A DNA stretch of 64,000 nt from JAIVJM01 sp963816985 (GTDB lineage Bacteria; Acidobacteriota; Blastocatellia; Pyrinomonadales; Pyrinomonadaceae). Shown piece after piece: positions 35,916-45,400 of this stretch; position 1 is the stretch's first letter; the number at the start of each line of letters is the position of its first letter. The DNA lies in contig CAWFMF010000004.1 in the NCBI GenBank assembly GCA_963816985.1, positions 1,426,001-1,490,000 on the forward strand. The letters run 5' to 3'. A model generated the notes under the pieces. It did no database searches. It had not been told where the DNA came from and saw only the letters and a list, made by a program, of their open reading frames with translations. Both the position numbers and the translations under genes were made by a program.

Positions 35916-35919
35916 CTAG

Positions 35920-36236
35920 ATGGGACGTACTTCTTGATATTGTGAAAATGCTGTAATGCCAAATCCGGGATGTTAGAAGTCAGCGCTGAATGCGGCCCGC
36001 CACGTGTACCCTCACAACAATTTCTTGCCATTCAGTGCCGATTTACCCATACTGCCGCGGCCAGTTCAACCTATCCCACGCGCGTCCTCACGAGAACGCA
36101 AGTGAAACAGGCGGGTTACTCGTCAATCTCGCCCTTAATATATGTATGCCCGATTTTTTTCCCTTTCGGACATGTCCGAAACCATAAAATTTCCGGCATA
36201 CACATATTGGAGGCACTGCCAGCGATGAGATAAACG
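35920..36236 (+). promoter_or_regulatory. Gene-free leader with a 72-bp concentric dyad upstream of the sigma-NurA-HerA operon
   Basis: An 18-bp perfect palindrome TTTCGGACATGTCCGAAA (36164-36181) lies inside an outer inverted repeat (36137-36150 AATATATGTATGCC with 36195-36208, 12 of 14 paired). Both have the same centre, between 36172 and 36173. TAAAAT (36185-36190) could be a -10 box overlapped by the dyad. GGAGG follows at 36209-36213, then the tiny frame ATG AGA TAA at 36226. The arrangement suggests a repressor operator; the regulator is unknown. Confidence 0.6.
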
Positions 36237-36237
36237 A

Positions 36238-36855
36238 ATGAAATCTACGGAAAACATCTCCCGAAGAATTCCGGAAGATAAAGCCGCCAGTCACGATGAA
36301 ATCAACGCCGCGATTGACGCCCTTACCGATCAGGACAATAGTCGGCTGCTCCAGTATGCCCGCTGGCGCGTTAGAGGCCTTGGAAGGAAGTCTCGCGGGC
36401 AGGGCCATGAGGATCTGCTCCAAGAGGCCATCACCGCTACTCTCTCCGACCGGCGCCGCTGGAACAAGGAATCTGTCAGTTTCTTCAGTCATCTGATCGG
36501 AGCCATGAGGAGCATTTCAGATCACTGGGGAGAGAGATTCGATCCCAGTGAGGCATATCTAGCATCAGAGGTGATCACCAGTTCTTCGGCGGGAGAGGAG
36601 ATTGATCCAATGCTCGAAGCTGTTTCCCCAGCGCCTGACGTGTCAGATGAAACAGTAGCAAGGGATGAGGTCGCCCATATCGAGGAGTTCTGCGCCGAAC
36701 GCCCCCTTGCGTGGCTCATCATGGACAGGCTCGTTGACAGAATGACGGGGCCGGAGATTCAAAAGGACCTTGAGATTACCCAGACACAGTATGAGACGGA
36801 ATTAAAATGGCTTCGCAGAAATGTGAGAGCTTACCTGAACACGGGGGAGAAATAA
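36238..36855 (+). CDS. Sigma-70-like factor, first gene of the NurA-HerA-SbcDC operon
   Basis: 205 aa. A region 2-like segment (SRLLQYARWRVRGLGRKSRG, EDLLQEAITATLSDRRRW, SFFSHLIGAMRSISDHW) and a C-terminal region 4-like helix-turn-helix (MTGPEIQKDLEITQTQYETE, LKWLRRNVRAYL) give the layout of a small group of sigma-like proteins found near mobile genes. It could direct RNA polymerase to this operon. It is separated from the next gene by one base. The sigma assignment is by pattern; DNA binding is not proven. Confidence 0.65.
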   Translation: MKSTENISRRIPEDKAASHDEINAAIDALTDQDNSRLLQYARWRVRGLGRKSRGQGHEDLLQEAITATLSDRRRWNKESVSFFSHLIGAMRSISDHWGERFDPSEAYLASEVITSSSAGEEIDPMLEAVSPAPDVSDETVARDEVAHIEEFCAERPLAWLIMDRLVDRMTGPEIQKDLEITQTQYETELKWLRRNVRAYLNTGEK

Positions 36856-36856
36856 T

Positions 36857-37612
36857 ATGTCAGATAAAGAGAGGGATTATAAACAGGGCTTAACCCATGT
36901 TTTGAACACACTCGCTGAATCAACTTTAGATCTATCAGATGAGGAAGTTGAGGCAGAGATTCGTGAAGAAGGTGATGATCCTAAAGAAGCGGCGGATCGA
37001 GTAAGAAATATACTTCGCAGAGCCGTTAAGGATCACCGGCAGAACCTTCTTAGAGAGGCCCAGGAACGCTATGTGGAGGCCCTTGACCGCGGCGACACCG
37101 ATGCAATCACCGCGGTCCTCGCGGACGCCTCGGACGACCACGAGCTTAATCGCCGGATCGCGGAGATCAACCTTGCCTACCAGGACGAGGGGCGGCTCGC
37201 GCCGTTGTCGCACGACGCCGACGTGGTGCGGCAGCTTGTTCACCGACATCTGACCAGCGCTTTCGAGGCGAACGACCTCTTTGCCCAGCCCGTGACCGTT
37301 GGAGAAGTTGCCAGTTATTTGAAAGAACAGAGGCGCGTGCCGTTTACGGACAGCGAAGTTAACGAATCGTTGCTCTCGAACGGCACCCCTCTCCCCCACT
37401 GGCTCAGCGCGCAGGAGGTCAAAAAGCTGGCCGCGGAGCTCGGCGCCGACGCCAGCGCGCGGTACTGGAAGGTTTTCCGCGACACGGCAATCACCCTCTG
37501 CATGGGTCACAGCCACCAGCAGGCGCAACACGCCGCCCGCGATCGGCGGGCGCGCAAAAGGGCAAAGGGGCCCGGGCCGCGCCAAGAGGGGGACGGCGGA
37601 AAGGTGACATGA
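36857..37612 (+). CDS. Unknown protein between sigma-like factor and IrrE-like protease
   Basis: 251 aa with ribosome site GGGGGAGA before ATG. Strongly charged and helical at the N-terminus (SDEEVEAEIREEGDDPKEAA, RVRNILRRAVKDHRQNLLRE). The middle has a possible helix-turn-helix (TVGEVASYLKEQRRVPFTDS, EVNESLLSNGTPLP) and the C-terminal tail is basic. No family recognised. Because IrrE/ImmA proteases act on a repressor encoded next to them, this protein is a candidate substrate or anti-sigma factor; that is inference. Confidence 0.65.
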   Translation: MSDKERDYKQGLTHVLNTLAESTLDLSDEEVEAEIREEGDDPKEAADRVRNILRRAVKDHRQNLLREAQERYVEALDRGDTDAITAVLADASDDHELNRRIAEINLAYQDEGRLAPLSHDADVVRQLVHRHLTSAFEANDLFAQPVTVGEVASYLKEQRRVPFTDSEVNESLLSNGTPLPHWLSAQEVKKLAAELGADASARYWKVFRDTAITLCMGHSHQQAQHAARDRRARKRAKGPGPRQEGDGGKVT

Positions 37613-37616
37613 GCTA

Positions 37617-38399
37617 ATGACCCGAACGGCCAAAGAAGAACGGGATGTCATACTCGGTGCAGTCAGGCGAGCCTACACTGCCGTCGGCCTAGACTACGAA
37701 AATCTCACGACGGGCATTGCGCCCCTCTCTGAGATAATTGAGGCGTACCCGCTACGCGTGGCTGAACTGCCTGACGGCTCGGGGAGGCTGACGTACCGCT
37801 CGGCTATAGAATTTCTCGGCAGGGAGACGAGGCAGGTACTGCCGAGCCTAGAGGGTGATGACAAGGCTCTCTCCGGCTTCCTCTATGCGTACGAGTACGC
37901 GGGCTCTTTCTACGGGGTCGTACTCACAGAAAAGGGTGATCCGACACCGCGCCGACGCTACAGCGCTGCGCATGAATTGGGACACTACCTTCTCCACTTC
38001 CTCCCCCTGCTGCGACGCCAGAGGGGAGCGGTTGGCCGCGAAGACGAGTGGCTGGTGCTCGTCGAGGGCGTCTCGCTCGACACGAAGGACGAGGGGGGCG
38101 AGGAGTTCCCGACCGGGAAGTTAACGGTCGCCGTGGGCGCGGAAAAGAACTGGCGCCACGCCAAAACCAACACGGCCGAGATGGAGTACGAGGCCGACTT
38201 GTTCGCGGCCGAACTCCTCATGCCGGAACACGCATGCCGCGCCATCGCCGAGCCGTACGTGAACAGGTTTGGCAATAGAAAGTCGGTGGTTCCCCGCAAG
38301 ATGGCCACAGAATTCCTCGTCAGCTTCGAGGCGATGAAGCGGCGCCTGAGTGATCTGGGCCTGTACACGGAACGTGAAGCGCAGGCGCACCTGTTGTGA
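37617..38399 (+). CDS. IrrE/ImmA-family zinc metallopeptidase
   Basis: 260 aa. Zinc motif HELGH at residues 119-123 (RRYSAAHELGHYLLHFLP). The third ligand region is EMEYEADLFAAELLMPEHA, the canonical E-x2-A-x2-FA-x-LLMP of the family. Known relatives cleave repressors: ImmA cuts ImmR on an integrative element, and Deinococcus IrrE cuts DdrO after DNA damage. Position between a possible regulator and the DNA-end-processing genes suggests a damage or infection switch for this operon. Confidence 0.9.
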   Translation: MTRTAKEERDVILGAVRRAYTAVGLDYENLTTGIAPLSEIIEAYPLRVAELPDGSGRLTYRSAIEFLGRETRQVLPSLEGDDKALSGFLYAYEYAGSFYGVVLTEKGDPTPRRRYSAAHELGHYLLHFLPLLRRQRGAVGREDEWLVLVEGVSLDTKDEGGEEFPTGKLTVAVGAEKNWRHAKTNTAEMEYEADLFAAELLMPEHACRAIAEPYVNRFGNRKSVVPRKMATEFLVSFEAMKRRLSDLGLYTEREAQAHLL

Positions 38400-38414
38400 C
38401 ATGGAGGAGAGCGC

Positions 38415-39506
38415 GTGGAAGGTCTCGGTTTCATTAAAGCATACGGCGGAAAGCGGGTTGTGCAGGACATTGAGATCGACCCGTTCCTGAACGCGCCGGC
38501 GGAGGGGGCGGAGATCGACCAGGAAAAGGAGCTGGCGCTCGGGATAGAGCAAGAGCCGCCCCTGTGGAGGGCGGTCAGCCTTCAAATGCCGCCTAGCTGG
38601 CGCGCGCAAGAATGGGCCAGCAGCCCCATCCGGTTCGTTGACGGAAAGGACGAGGGCTACACCGTCATCTCACTGCCGAACGCCGACGGCCACATCCTCC
38701 CGGTGAGGCTGGCGGAAATCGGAGGGGTGGCGATGCGCTTGGTGGACGGGGAGCTACGGAGGGAGTTCGCGAGCGTCGAGCGCGTCGTCTCAATGATCAC
38801 CTCCGCGTACCCGTGGGACGAGGTGGAGAGGTTCGCCGGCGCTTTGCAGGAGCACCAACTGCGGCTGTTGCCGGTGCGCCCGCAGGAGGAGAGGCGGCTC
38901 GTCGACTTCTCCAAGATGGAGCAGGCGACGCGGGACCGTTCCCGGACCGAGATGATGCTGCTCGAGGAGATGGCCATCGCACAGGACGGGGAGACGCCGA
39001 CAGTGGTGGACGGGCGCCTCGCCCCGCACGACGGTGGGTTCGATCCCACCCGCTCCCCCATCTTCGGCGTCATCAAGACGCACCGCCAGATGTACCTCCA
39101 TCGGCTCGGGCAACAAATCCTTTACCAACTGGAGCCCGGGCAGCGCACCCCGGCCTTCGTCATCCGTCCCACCGCCTCGACCGGCGAGAAATTCCCGATC
39201 GTATCCTGGTACGTGCGCCTGTGCGGCGGGGACGGCGCGCCTCCGAATCAGGGGATCATCAGAGTCGAAGTGGCCCTGAAGTGGTTCGAGGCCAGCGGCT
39301 ACGGCCATCTCTCCGTCACCCCCCGCGGCGTCGAGTTCATTAATCAGCTCTCGCGCACCGTGTACGAGTACCGTTGCCGAACGAGCAGCTACCGGCGCGC
39401 GGCGATCTCGCTCCACCCCATAGTCCGCGCCGAGGAAAGCCTCGGCGCGCTCATGTCACCCCGCGGAGTGTTGAGGAACAATTTTTATCGTTTGATGGGC
39501 GTCTGA
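38415..39506 (+). CDS. nurA: NurA-domain nuclease
   Basis: 363 aa from GTG 38415, ribosome site GGAGGAG at 38403-38409. NurA catalytic residues can be placed: Asp76 in SPIRFVDGKDEGYTVI, Glu179/Glu184 in RDRSRTEMMLLEEMAIAQ, Asp199 in TPTVVDGRLAPHDGG and Lys221 in FGVIKTHRQMYLHRLG. NurA is a 5'-3' nuclease that works with the HerA translocase in archaeal end resection; the next gene is HerA-like, 16 bp away. Identification is by motif pattern and neighbour. Confidence 0.8.
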   Translation: MEGLGFIKAYGGKRVVQDIEIDPFLNAPAEGAEIDQEKELALGIEQEPPLWRAVSLQMPPSWRAQEWASSPIRFVDGKDEGYTVISLPNADGHILPVRLAEIGGVAMRLVDGELRREFASVERVVSMITSAYPWDEVERFAGALQEHQLRLLPVRPQEERRLVDFSKMEQATRDRSRTEMMLLEEMAIAQDGETPTVVDGRLAPHDGGFDPTRSPIFGVIKTHRQMYLHRLGQQILYQLEPGQRTPAFVIRPTASTGEKFPIVSWYVRLCGGDGAPPNQGIIRVEVALKWFEASGYGHLSVTPRGVEFINQLSRTVYEYRCRTSSYRRAAISLHPIVRAEESLGALMSPRGVLRNNFYRLMGV

Positions 39507-39522
39507 AGGGAGCCTTAACTAC

Positions 39523-41277
39523 ATGAGAGACGAAACGGCCGGCGGCCCGTCGCAACTGGTAGCCGAAGGCACGGCACAGCATGACGACGTGTCAATGAAA
39601 GATCCCTTACAAACTGACGCGGCGGTCGCCATCGGGCGCGTTGCGGCCCCGCCCAACCTCGAGGCCACGCCCAATCGCTTCCACTTCTGGGTTTCACGGG
39701 GAAAGCTCGTTGAGAACAACCAGTTTGTCCGCACCGAAAGCACCGTGGACGGCAATACGATCCGTTTCTACGGGATGATTGATGAGGTGCGCCGGACGAG
39801 CCGCAAGCGCGACATCCTCGAAGAATACGACGGGGCGGACGGCGACGTAGGGTACGAGCCTCCGTTCAAGACTGAGGGTGTCACCTACGCGCGCGCGAAC
39901 ATCCTCAGGACCGAGCCGGACATCCAGACGCCTCCGCTCGAGCAGAGTGAAGTCATCATTGGGGGAGAGGCGGACGCGCGCCTCGCCTACGATTTCGACT
40001 CGATGTCGCAACCCATGCCGGTAGGCCTGTTACGCAACGGCGCGGGCTACGCCGGGCAGGGTCAGATCGATCTCGCTTACCTGCTCGGGGAGAACGGCGG
40101 CCACCTTAACGTCAACGGCATGGCCGGGGTCGGCACGAAGACGAGCTTCCTGCTAACGGTCATCAAGCTGTTACAGCGCCAGGCCCAGCTCTCCATGACG
40201 ACGCGCGAGCGCCTCCACATCGCCCCGATCATCCTCAACGTCAAGGGTGAGGACCTGATGTGGATCGACCGGCCGAACCGCCACTTCATACAGGATCACA
40301 GGGCCGACTGGGAGAGGTTCGATCTGCAACTCGAACCTTCGCCTTTCGCGGACGCTACGTTCTATGCACCGACGAACCCGCTCGATGGTTCACCAACGGT
40401 GAAGGACTGTGACGCCACGCCGTACTCATGGTCATTCGCCGACGTCATAGGCGACGACTCCCTGCCATACATCTTTTCCGAAGAGGACAACCTCTCGGAG
40501 AACATGTCCAGCCTCGTCCGCGAGATCGTGGCCACCCTCACCGAGAGAGACGGCCGAACGCTCAAGGAAGATTCGCCGAGGACGTGGGGCGAGTTTCTCG
40601 GGTGGATGCGAGACGAACGTAACATCAACCGGATGTACGGGGTCGGCACGTGGTGGGCCGTGTACCGGAGGCTTTCGAAGGTGCTGGATGAGGGAAAGAA
40701 TATCTTCCTCCGTGACGAACCGGAAGGAAAGCCCCTGCGCGTTACGCGCACGGGAAGCGCGCCGCCGCAAGTCATAGACATCCACTCCCTGCCACTCTCT
40801 CTGCAGCGGTTCGTCGTCGCGTCCATAGTCAGGCAGGTCGTGGCCGCCCGCTCGACCGGCACCCCCGTGCGCGGCCTGCGCTACCTCATCATGCTGGATG
40901 AGTTGAACCGCTTTGCGCCGCGCGGCGGGCGCGACGAGATCACGCGGCTGCTCGAGAGGGTGGCGACCGAGATGCGCAGCCAGGGCGTGATTCTCCTGGG
41001 CGCGCAACAGATGGCCTCCCAAGTCTCCGCCAGAGTCATTGAAATGTGCTCCGTGCGCGTCCTCGGCCGCACGGGTGCCGCGGAGCTTCAGGACAAAGTA
41101 TGGCAGTCGTGGGAGCAGTCCGCCCGGAGGCAGGCCACCCTCCTGCAGAACGAAGACAAGCTCGTCATGCAGCCGACATTCCGGCAGCCGATGCTTGTTA
41201 GAATCCCCTTCCCGGCGTGGGCAATGAAGCGCGAGGACATCGCCGCCCGCCGCGGCGAAGGGCTCCCGGAGGTATAG
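39523..41277 (+). CDS. herA: HerA-like hexameric DNA translocase/ATPase
   Basis: 584 aa. An N-terminal HAS-barrel-like region (RFHFWVSRGKLVENNQFVR) precedes the ATPase core. The P-loop is unusual, LNVNGMAGVGTKTSFLLTVI at about residues 195-214, with a Thr between the Gly and the catalytic Lys. Walker B is RYLIMLDELNRFAPRGG, and the sensor region reads GVILLGAQQMASQVSARVIE. HerA pumps DNA into the NurA nuclease. The gene is 4 bp upstream of the Mre11-like gene, giving the archaeal nurA-herA-mre11-rad50 gene set. Confidence 0.87.
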   Translation: MRDETAGGPSQLVAEGTAQHDDVSMKDPLQTDAAVAIGRVAAPPNLEATPNRFHFWVSRGKLVENNQFVRTESTVDGNTIRFYGMIDEVRRTSRKRDILEEYDGADGDVGYEPPFKTEGVTYARANILRTEPDIQTPPLEQSEVIIGGEADARLAYDFDSMSQPMPVGLLRNGAGYAGQGQIDLAYLLGENGGHLNVNGMAGVGTKTSFLLTVIKLLQRQAQLSMTTRERLHIAPIILNVKGEDLMWIDRPNRHFIQDHRADWERFDLQLEPSPFADATFYAPTNPLDGSPTVKDCDATPYSWSFADVIGDDSLPYIFSEEDNLSENMSSLVREIVATLTERDGRTLKEDSPRTWGEFLGWMRDERNINRMYGVGTWWAVYRRLSKVLDEGKNIFLRDEPEGKPLRVTRTGSAPPQVIDIHSLPLSLQRFVVASIVRQVVAARSTGTPVRGLRYLIMLDELNRFAPRGGRDEITRLLERVATEMRSQGVILLGAQQMASQVSARVIEMCSVRVLGRTGAAELQDKVWQSWEQSARRQATLLQNEDKLVMQPTFRQPMLVRIPFPAWAMKREDIAARRGEGLPEV

Positions 41278-41281
41278 GACA

Positions 41282-42460
41282 ATGCGCATCCTTCACACTT
41301 CAGACTGGCACCTCGGCTCTATGTACAGGGGCTTCGACCGCACGGGGGAGCTATTTGATCAGGTCAGACAAGTGTGCCGAATCTGCGAGGAACAGGGCGT
41401 GGACGTTCTGCTCGTCGCGGGCGACATCTTCGAACGGCTCCAGCGCCAGCGGCTGCATGACGTGACGAAGGATCTGTGCGGGATCCTTGCGCCTTATATC
41501 CGCAACGGCCTGCGGGTTGTTATGGTGCCGGGCAACCATGACTACCGTGACCACTTCCGCCTGATGAAAAGCCTGCTCGAGCTCGAACAGGGCTGCGCCG
41601 GGCGCGTCTGCGTTTCGCAGGGTTGCGACATATTCGAGATTGACGGGGTGCAGTTCGCCGTCGTCCCATACCCCGAACGCGAGCTGCTGGAGAGGGCGGG
41701 TGAGAAAAACTCCGCGGCCGGCAAAACCGGCGCGGGCGAGCGCAACCAGGCTCTGAGCGTCATCCTGTCCGACGTGGTCCGCGAGGTGGCCGAGCGGCTG
41801 GACCCCACTAGGCCGTCAGTCTTCGTAACCCACGTTCAAGTCTACGGCGTGAAGACGCCTAGCGAGCGGGAGTTGACCTACCGCGATGATATCTGTCTGA
41901 GCCGCGAATCGCTGCCCCTGAACGTCTCCTACATAGCGCTCGGCCACATACATCAAGCACAGCAGATAGCGCACGTCGTCCCCTGCTGGTTCAGCGGCAG
42001 CTTCGACCGCATGGACTTAGGCGAGCGCGACGACGAAAAGTGCGTCCTAATAGTGGACGTCACAGGCCCGGGTCCGGCGACGGTCACGCGTTACCCCATC
42101 GAGACGACGCCGTTCTTTGAGATAAGTACATTATCTGACGACTTAGAGGACCTCGCTGCGGGCTTCGCCGACCGTGAGCGCGCCTACGTAAGACTTAACG
42201 TCGAATGCGCCTCGGGCACCAACCCGTTGGAAGTCGACCGCCGAGCGCGCGAACTGTTCCCGCGCTGTGTTGAGTTCAACAAGGTCGGCGAACGACTGAC
42301 GCCCGCAGCAACCAACACGCCCTCCAGCCCCGGCGACTATAAAAAGACCGTCATGGAACACCTCGAAAAACACTTCGCCGGAGACGCCGAACTACCTGAA
42401 CTGAAAGCGCGCGCCGAAGTGCTGATCCAGGAGGTGAGCGATGCTCTTGCAACGAATTAG
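41282..42460 (+). CDS. sbcD: Mre11/SbcD-family exonuclease
   Basis: 392 aa with GGAGG before ATG. Metallophosphoesterase motifs in order: ILHTSDWHLGSMYRG (DxH), LLVAGDIFERLQRQR (GD), VMVPGNHDYRDHF (GNHD), VFVTHVQVYG and YIALGHIHQAQQIAH. The usual GDIFD is GDIFE here. The C-terminal about 130 residues would be the capping and Rad50-binding part. It overlaps the Rad50-like gene by 20 bp. It cuts DNA ends and hairpins in complex with SbcC. Confidence 0.93.
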   Translation: MRILHTSDWHLGSMYRGFDRTGELFDQVRQVCRICEEQGVDVLLVAGDIFERLQRQRLHDVTKDLCGILAPYIRNGLRVVMVPGNHDYRDHFRLMKSLLELEQGCAGRVCVSQGCDIFEIDGVQFAVVPYPERELLERAGEKNSAAGKTGAGERNQALSVILSDVVREVAERLDPTRPSVFVTHVQVYGVKTPSERELTYRDDICLSRESLPLNVSYIALGHIHQAQQIAHVVPCWFSGSFDRMDLGERDDEKCVLIVDVTGPGPATVTRYPIETTPFFEISTLSDDLEDLAAGFADRERAYVRLNVECASGTNPLEVDRRARELFPRCVEFNKVGERLTPAATNTPSSPGDYKKTVMEHLEKHFAGDAELPELKARAEVLIQEVSDALATN

Positions 42461-45400
42461 GCTCAAAGGCTTCCTCGGCCACCGCGGATCCGCGAACGGC
42501 GGCGGCGGGGACGGTTTCGTTGAGGTCGATTTCAGCACCGCGCCGCTGTGGCTGATCCACGGCCCTAACGGCGGGGGGAAAAGCTCGTTGTGGGACGCCC
42601 TCACTTTCACGCTCTTCAAAAAACATCGCGCGTCGGGAACCGACAGCGGAAAGAACCTGCGGCATCTGGTTCACGACGAATGCCCGAAAGCCGAAGTCGT
42701 CGTGGAGTTCGACCTCGACGGCCAGTCGTTACGCGTATGCGGCGAGGTTCTGAAACCGACACGCAAGAACGGCCACGCCAGCGCCAGCCGGATAGTGCAA
42801 ATGCGCGACGGCGATGGGTGGCGCACTGTCGCCGACGGCGAACAGAAGACCGAGGAATGGCTTGCGCACAACCTCCGCATGTCCTTCGAGACATTCACCT
42901 CGGCCGTCCTGCTGCGTCAGGGCGAAGCCGATTCCTTTCTTAAGGCGAAGGCAAAAGACCGCCGCGCGCGGCTGATGGAGCTGCTCCGGCTCGAATTTTA
43001 CCGAAAACTCGGCACCCTGACCGAGAGCCGGCGTTTGGAGAAGAGAAAGTTGTGTTCGGGTATTGAGAAGGCGCTGGCTGGGCTGCCGAGGCCTTCCGAT
43101 GAAGACCTTTCGGCTCAGCAGGAACTCATAGAAAATCTGAGGCGACATTCAGGGGAGTTAGAGCAGCAGCACTCGCACAAAGAGGAAGAGGAGCGAAACG
43201 CGCGGCAGGCCAGCAACCTGCTCGAACAAATCAGGGACTGCGAAAGACAGCGGCAGAATGATCAATCGCTATTGGAGCAGGCCGGACGGATCGAGGGAGA
43301 TGTCGCCCGCCTTTATGAGCTGCGGGACGTATTGTTGCGCATTGATAACCTTTGGGCGGCGCGCAGCCAGTCCGAAAAGGAGGAGGCGCGCCTGAATGAT
43401 GGGTTGCGCGATACGGCGGAAATCGAGGCCTGCCTAGGTAATTTAGTAGAAGCCATACAGCAAAAACGCGAAGCGGAAAGATTAGCTGCCGAACTTTTTC
43501 AACGTACGAAGGAGGCGCTAGAAGAGGCGCGGCAGCATTGTGAGTCCGCGCTCCGGCGTGCTCAAGACCTAAGATCTATTGAGGGGCTTGAGCGGGATAT
43601 AGTGGCAGAGGAGGGGCAGCTCACCTCTTACCAACCCACACTGTCTAGGCGTGAGGAGATTGAGCGCTCGTTCGAACGGCACGAAGAGTTGCGGAAGGCC
43701 ATATCCCTGCTAAAGCCTCTAGCTCGGTCGGCTGAAGATCTGCGCGAAGCGCAACTTATGCTAGGCGAAAAAGAAGCCGCAGTAGCGCAGGGCTTGGAAG
43801 AGTCGAGACGGGCCGCGGAGGCCGAAGAGCAACTGCAGCGCGAGTTCGAAGCGGCTGAAACTCGCAAGGAAAATGCTCGGGCCGAGCTCGAAGAATGCCG
43901 GGCCAACCTGAACCTCTTGCGCGACAAGGTAAAGCGGCGTGACGAGGTTAGCGGCGAGGGTGAGTGTCCTTACTGCGGCAGCGTCCTGAGCGACGAGGAC
44001 GTCAGGGGGAGGCTGGCGGCTGAGCACGCGGGCTGGCACGCCGAAATCGCCCGCATGGAAAAAGAGGAAACACGGCTCGCAGAGCTGCTTGACGCGAGCG
44101 ATCGAGCATTAAACGACTTACGGAAGAAACAGAGAGCGGTCGGCGAGGCATCTCGTGAGACTTCTTCGAAGCTGGAGGGATCTCGGCGCGACCTAGAACA
44201 CGCTACCGCCGCCGTCACGAGAGCACAGCAGGAACTGGAGAGTAGCCGCGAGGCGGCCGGCGGTTGGACCGCCCAGCTACAGGACTTACCACAACTCGAA
44301 GAAGAGTTGACGGCTATCGGCGATGTTTCTACCGAGCGACATATTCTTAATGAGGCACTAATCAAAGAGAGGGAGGTGAGTGCTGCCGTATCCGTCCTCC
44401 GCAGGCGGCTCTCTGAACTGCCGTCGGTACCGCTGACGGAGCGTGGTCAAGTCGTTAGGGACGCGGGAAACAGTGAGCAACGTACATTCGACTGCGAGGC
44501 GGCCAGGAACGACGCCGAATCGGCTCTTTCTAAAGCAACTAAGGAGTTGAGGGATCTCACCGACGAGCAGCTTCGTCTTGGTGAACGTGCCGAATTGGCC
44601 CGGCGCGGTGCTGCCGATCAGCAGCACCGCGTACATGAGGCACGCCAGCGGTACGAACAGGCTAGAGATGACGTCAGCCCCGCCTGGCTCAGTCACCCCG
44701 CCTGCGAGGATGAGCGAGCCCTCTCCGCGCTTAAACGAGAGAGGGACGGCCTGAGCGGGTCCGAGACTCAGGCGCAGGAGCTAGTCGCAGCTCGCGAGCG
44801 CAAGTCCCGGCTTGAAGGTAGTATTTCGGCTTTTAGTCAGCAGCTCGACGCTATCCCCCGCGATCATCGAAGACCGGTTGAGGACGTGCGGGCAGAGCTC
44901 GCATCTCTCAAGAAGGAGATTGCCCAAACGGGGGCAAACCTCGGCGAAGCGGCTGATCTACTGACGGGGTTGTTGCAGCAACGAAGCGCGGTCAAGGGTA
45001 AGCAGGGCGAACTGGCCGAAGCCGAGAGGGAGCTCAACTACTTTAACCGCTTAGCCGAGGCTCTCGGTAAAAGTGGCCTCGAAGCTGTAATCGTGCGGAA
45101 AGCGCAGGAGGAGATCAGGCAACGGGCCAACGAAACACTGACCCGCCTGAGCGGTGGCTGCCTCGAGGTTGATCTGGTGGATAAGACAGATTCCGAAGAA
45201 CTTCAGATTCAAGCCCGGGATCTTAGGACCGGTAGCCTTCGTCTATTCGAGTACCTGAGCGGCGGGGAAAAGTTCCGCGTCGCAATCAGCCTAGCGGTCG
45301 CAATCGGCCAGACCATCAGCGGCGGGAGGGCAGCAGAGACCCTGATTATTGATGAAGGCTTCGGCGCTTTGGATGAGATAAACCGGGGGCTACTGGTGCA

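Noticed and set aside
36226..36234. Mini-gene ATG AGA TAA behind GGAGG
   Set aside because: The spacing of 12 nt is long and a three-codon frame is expected by chance; kept only as a note in the leader entry.
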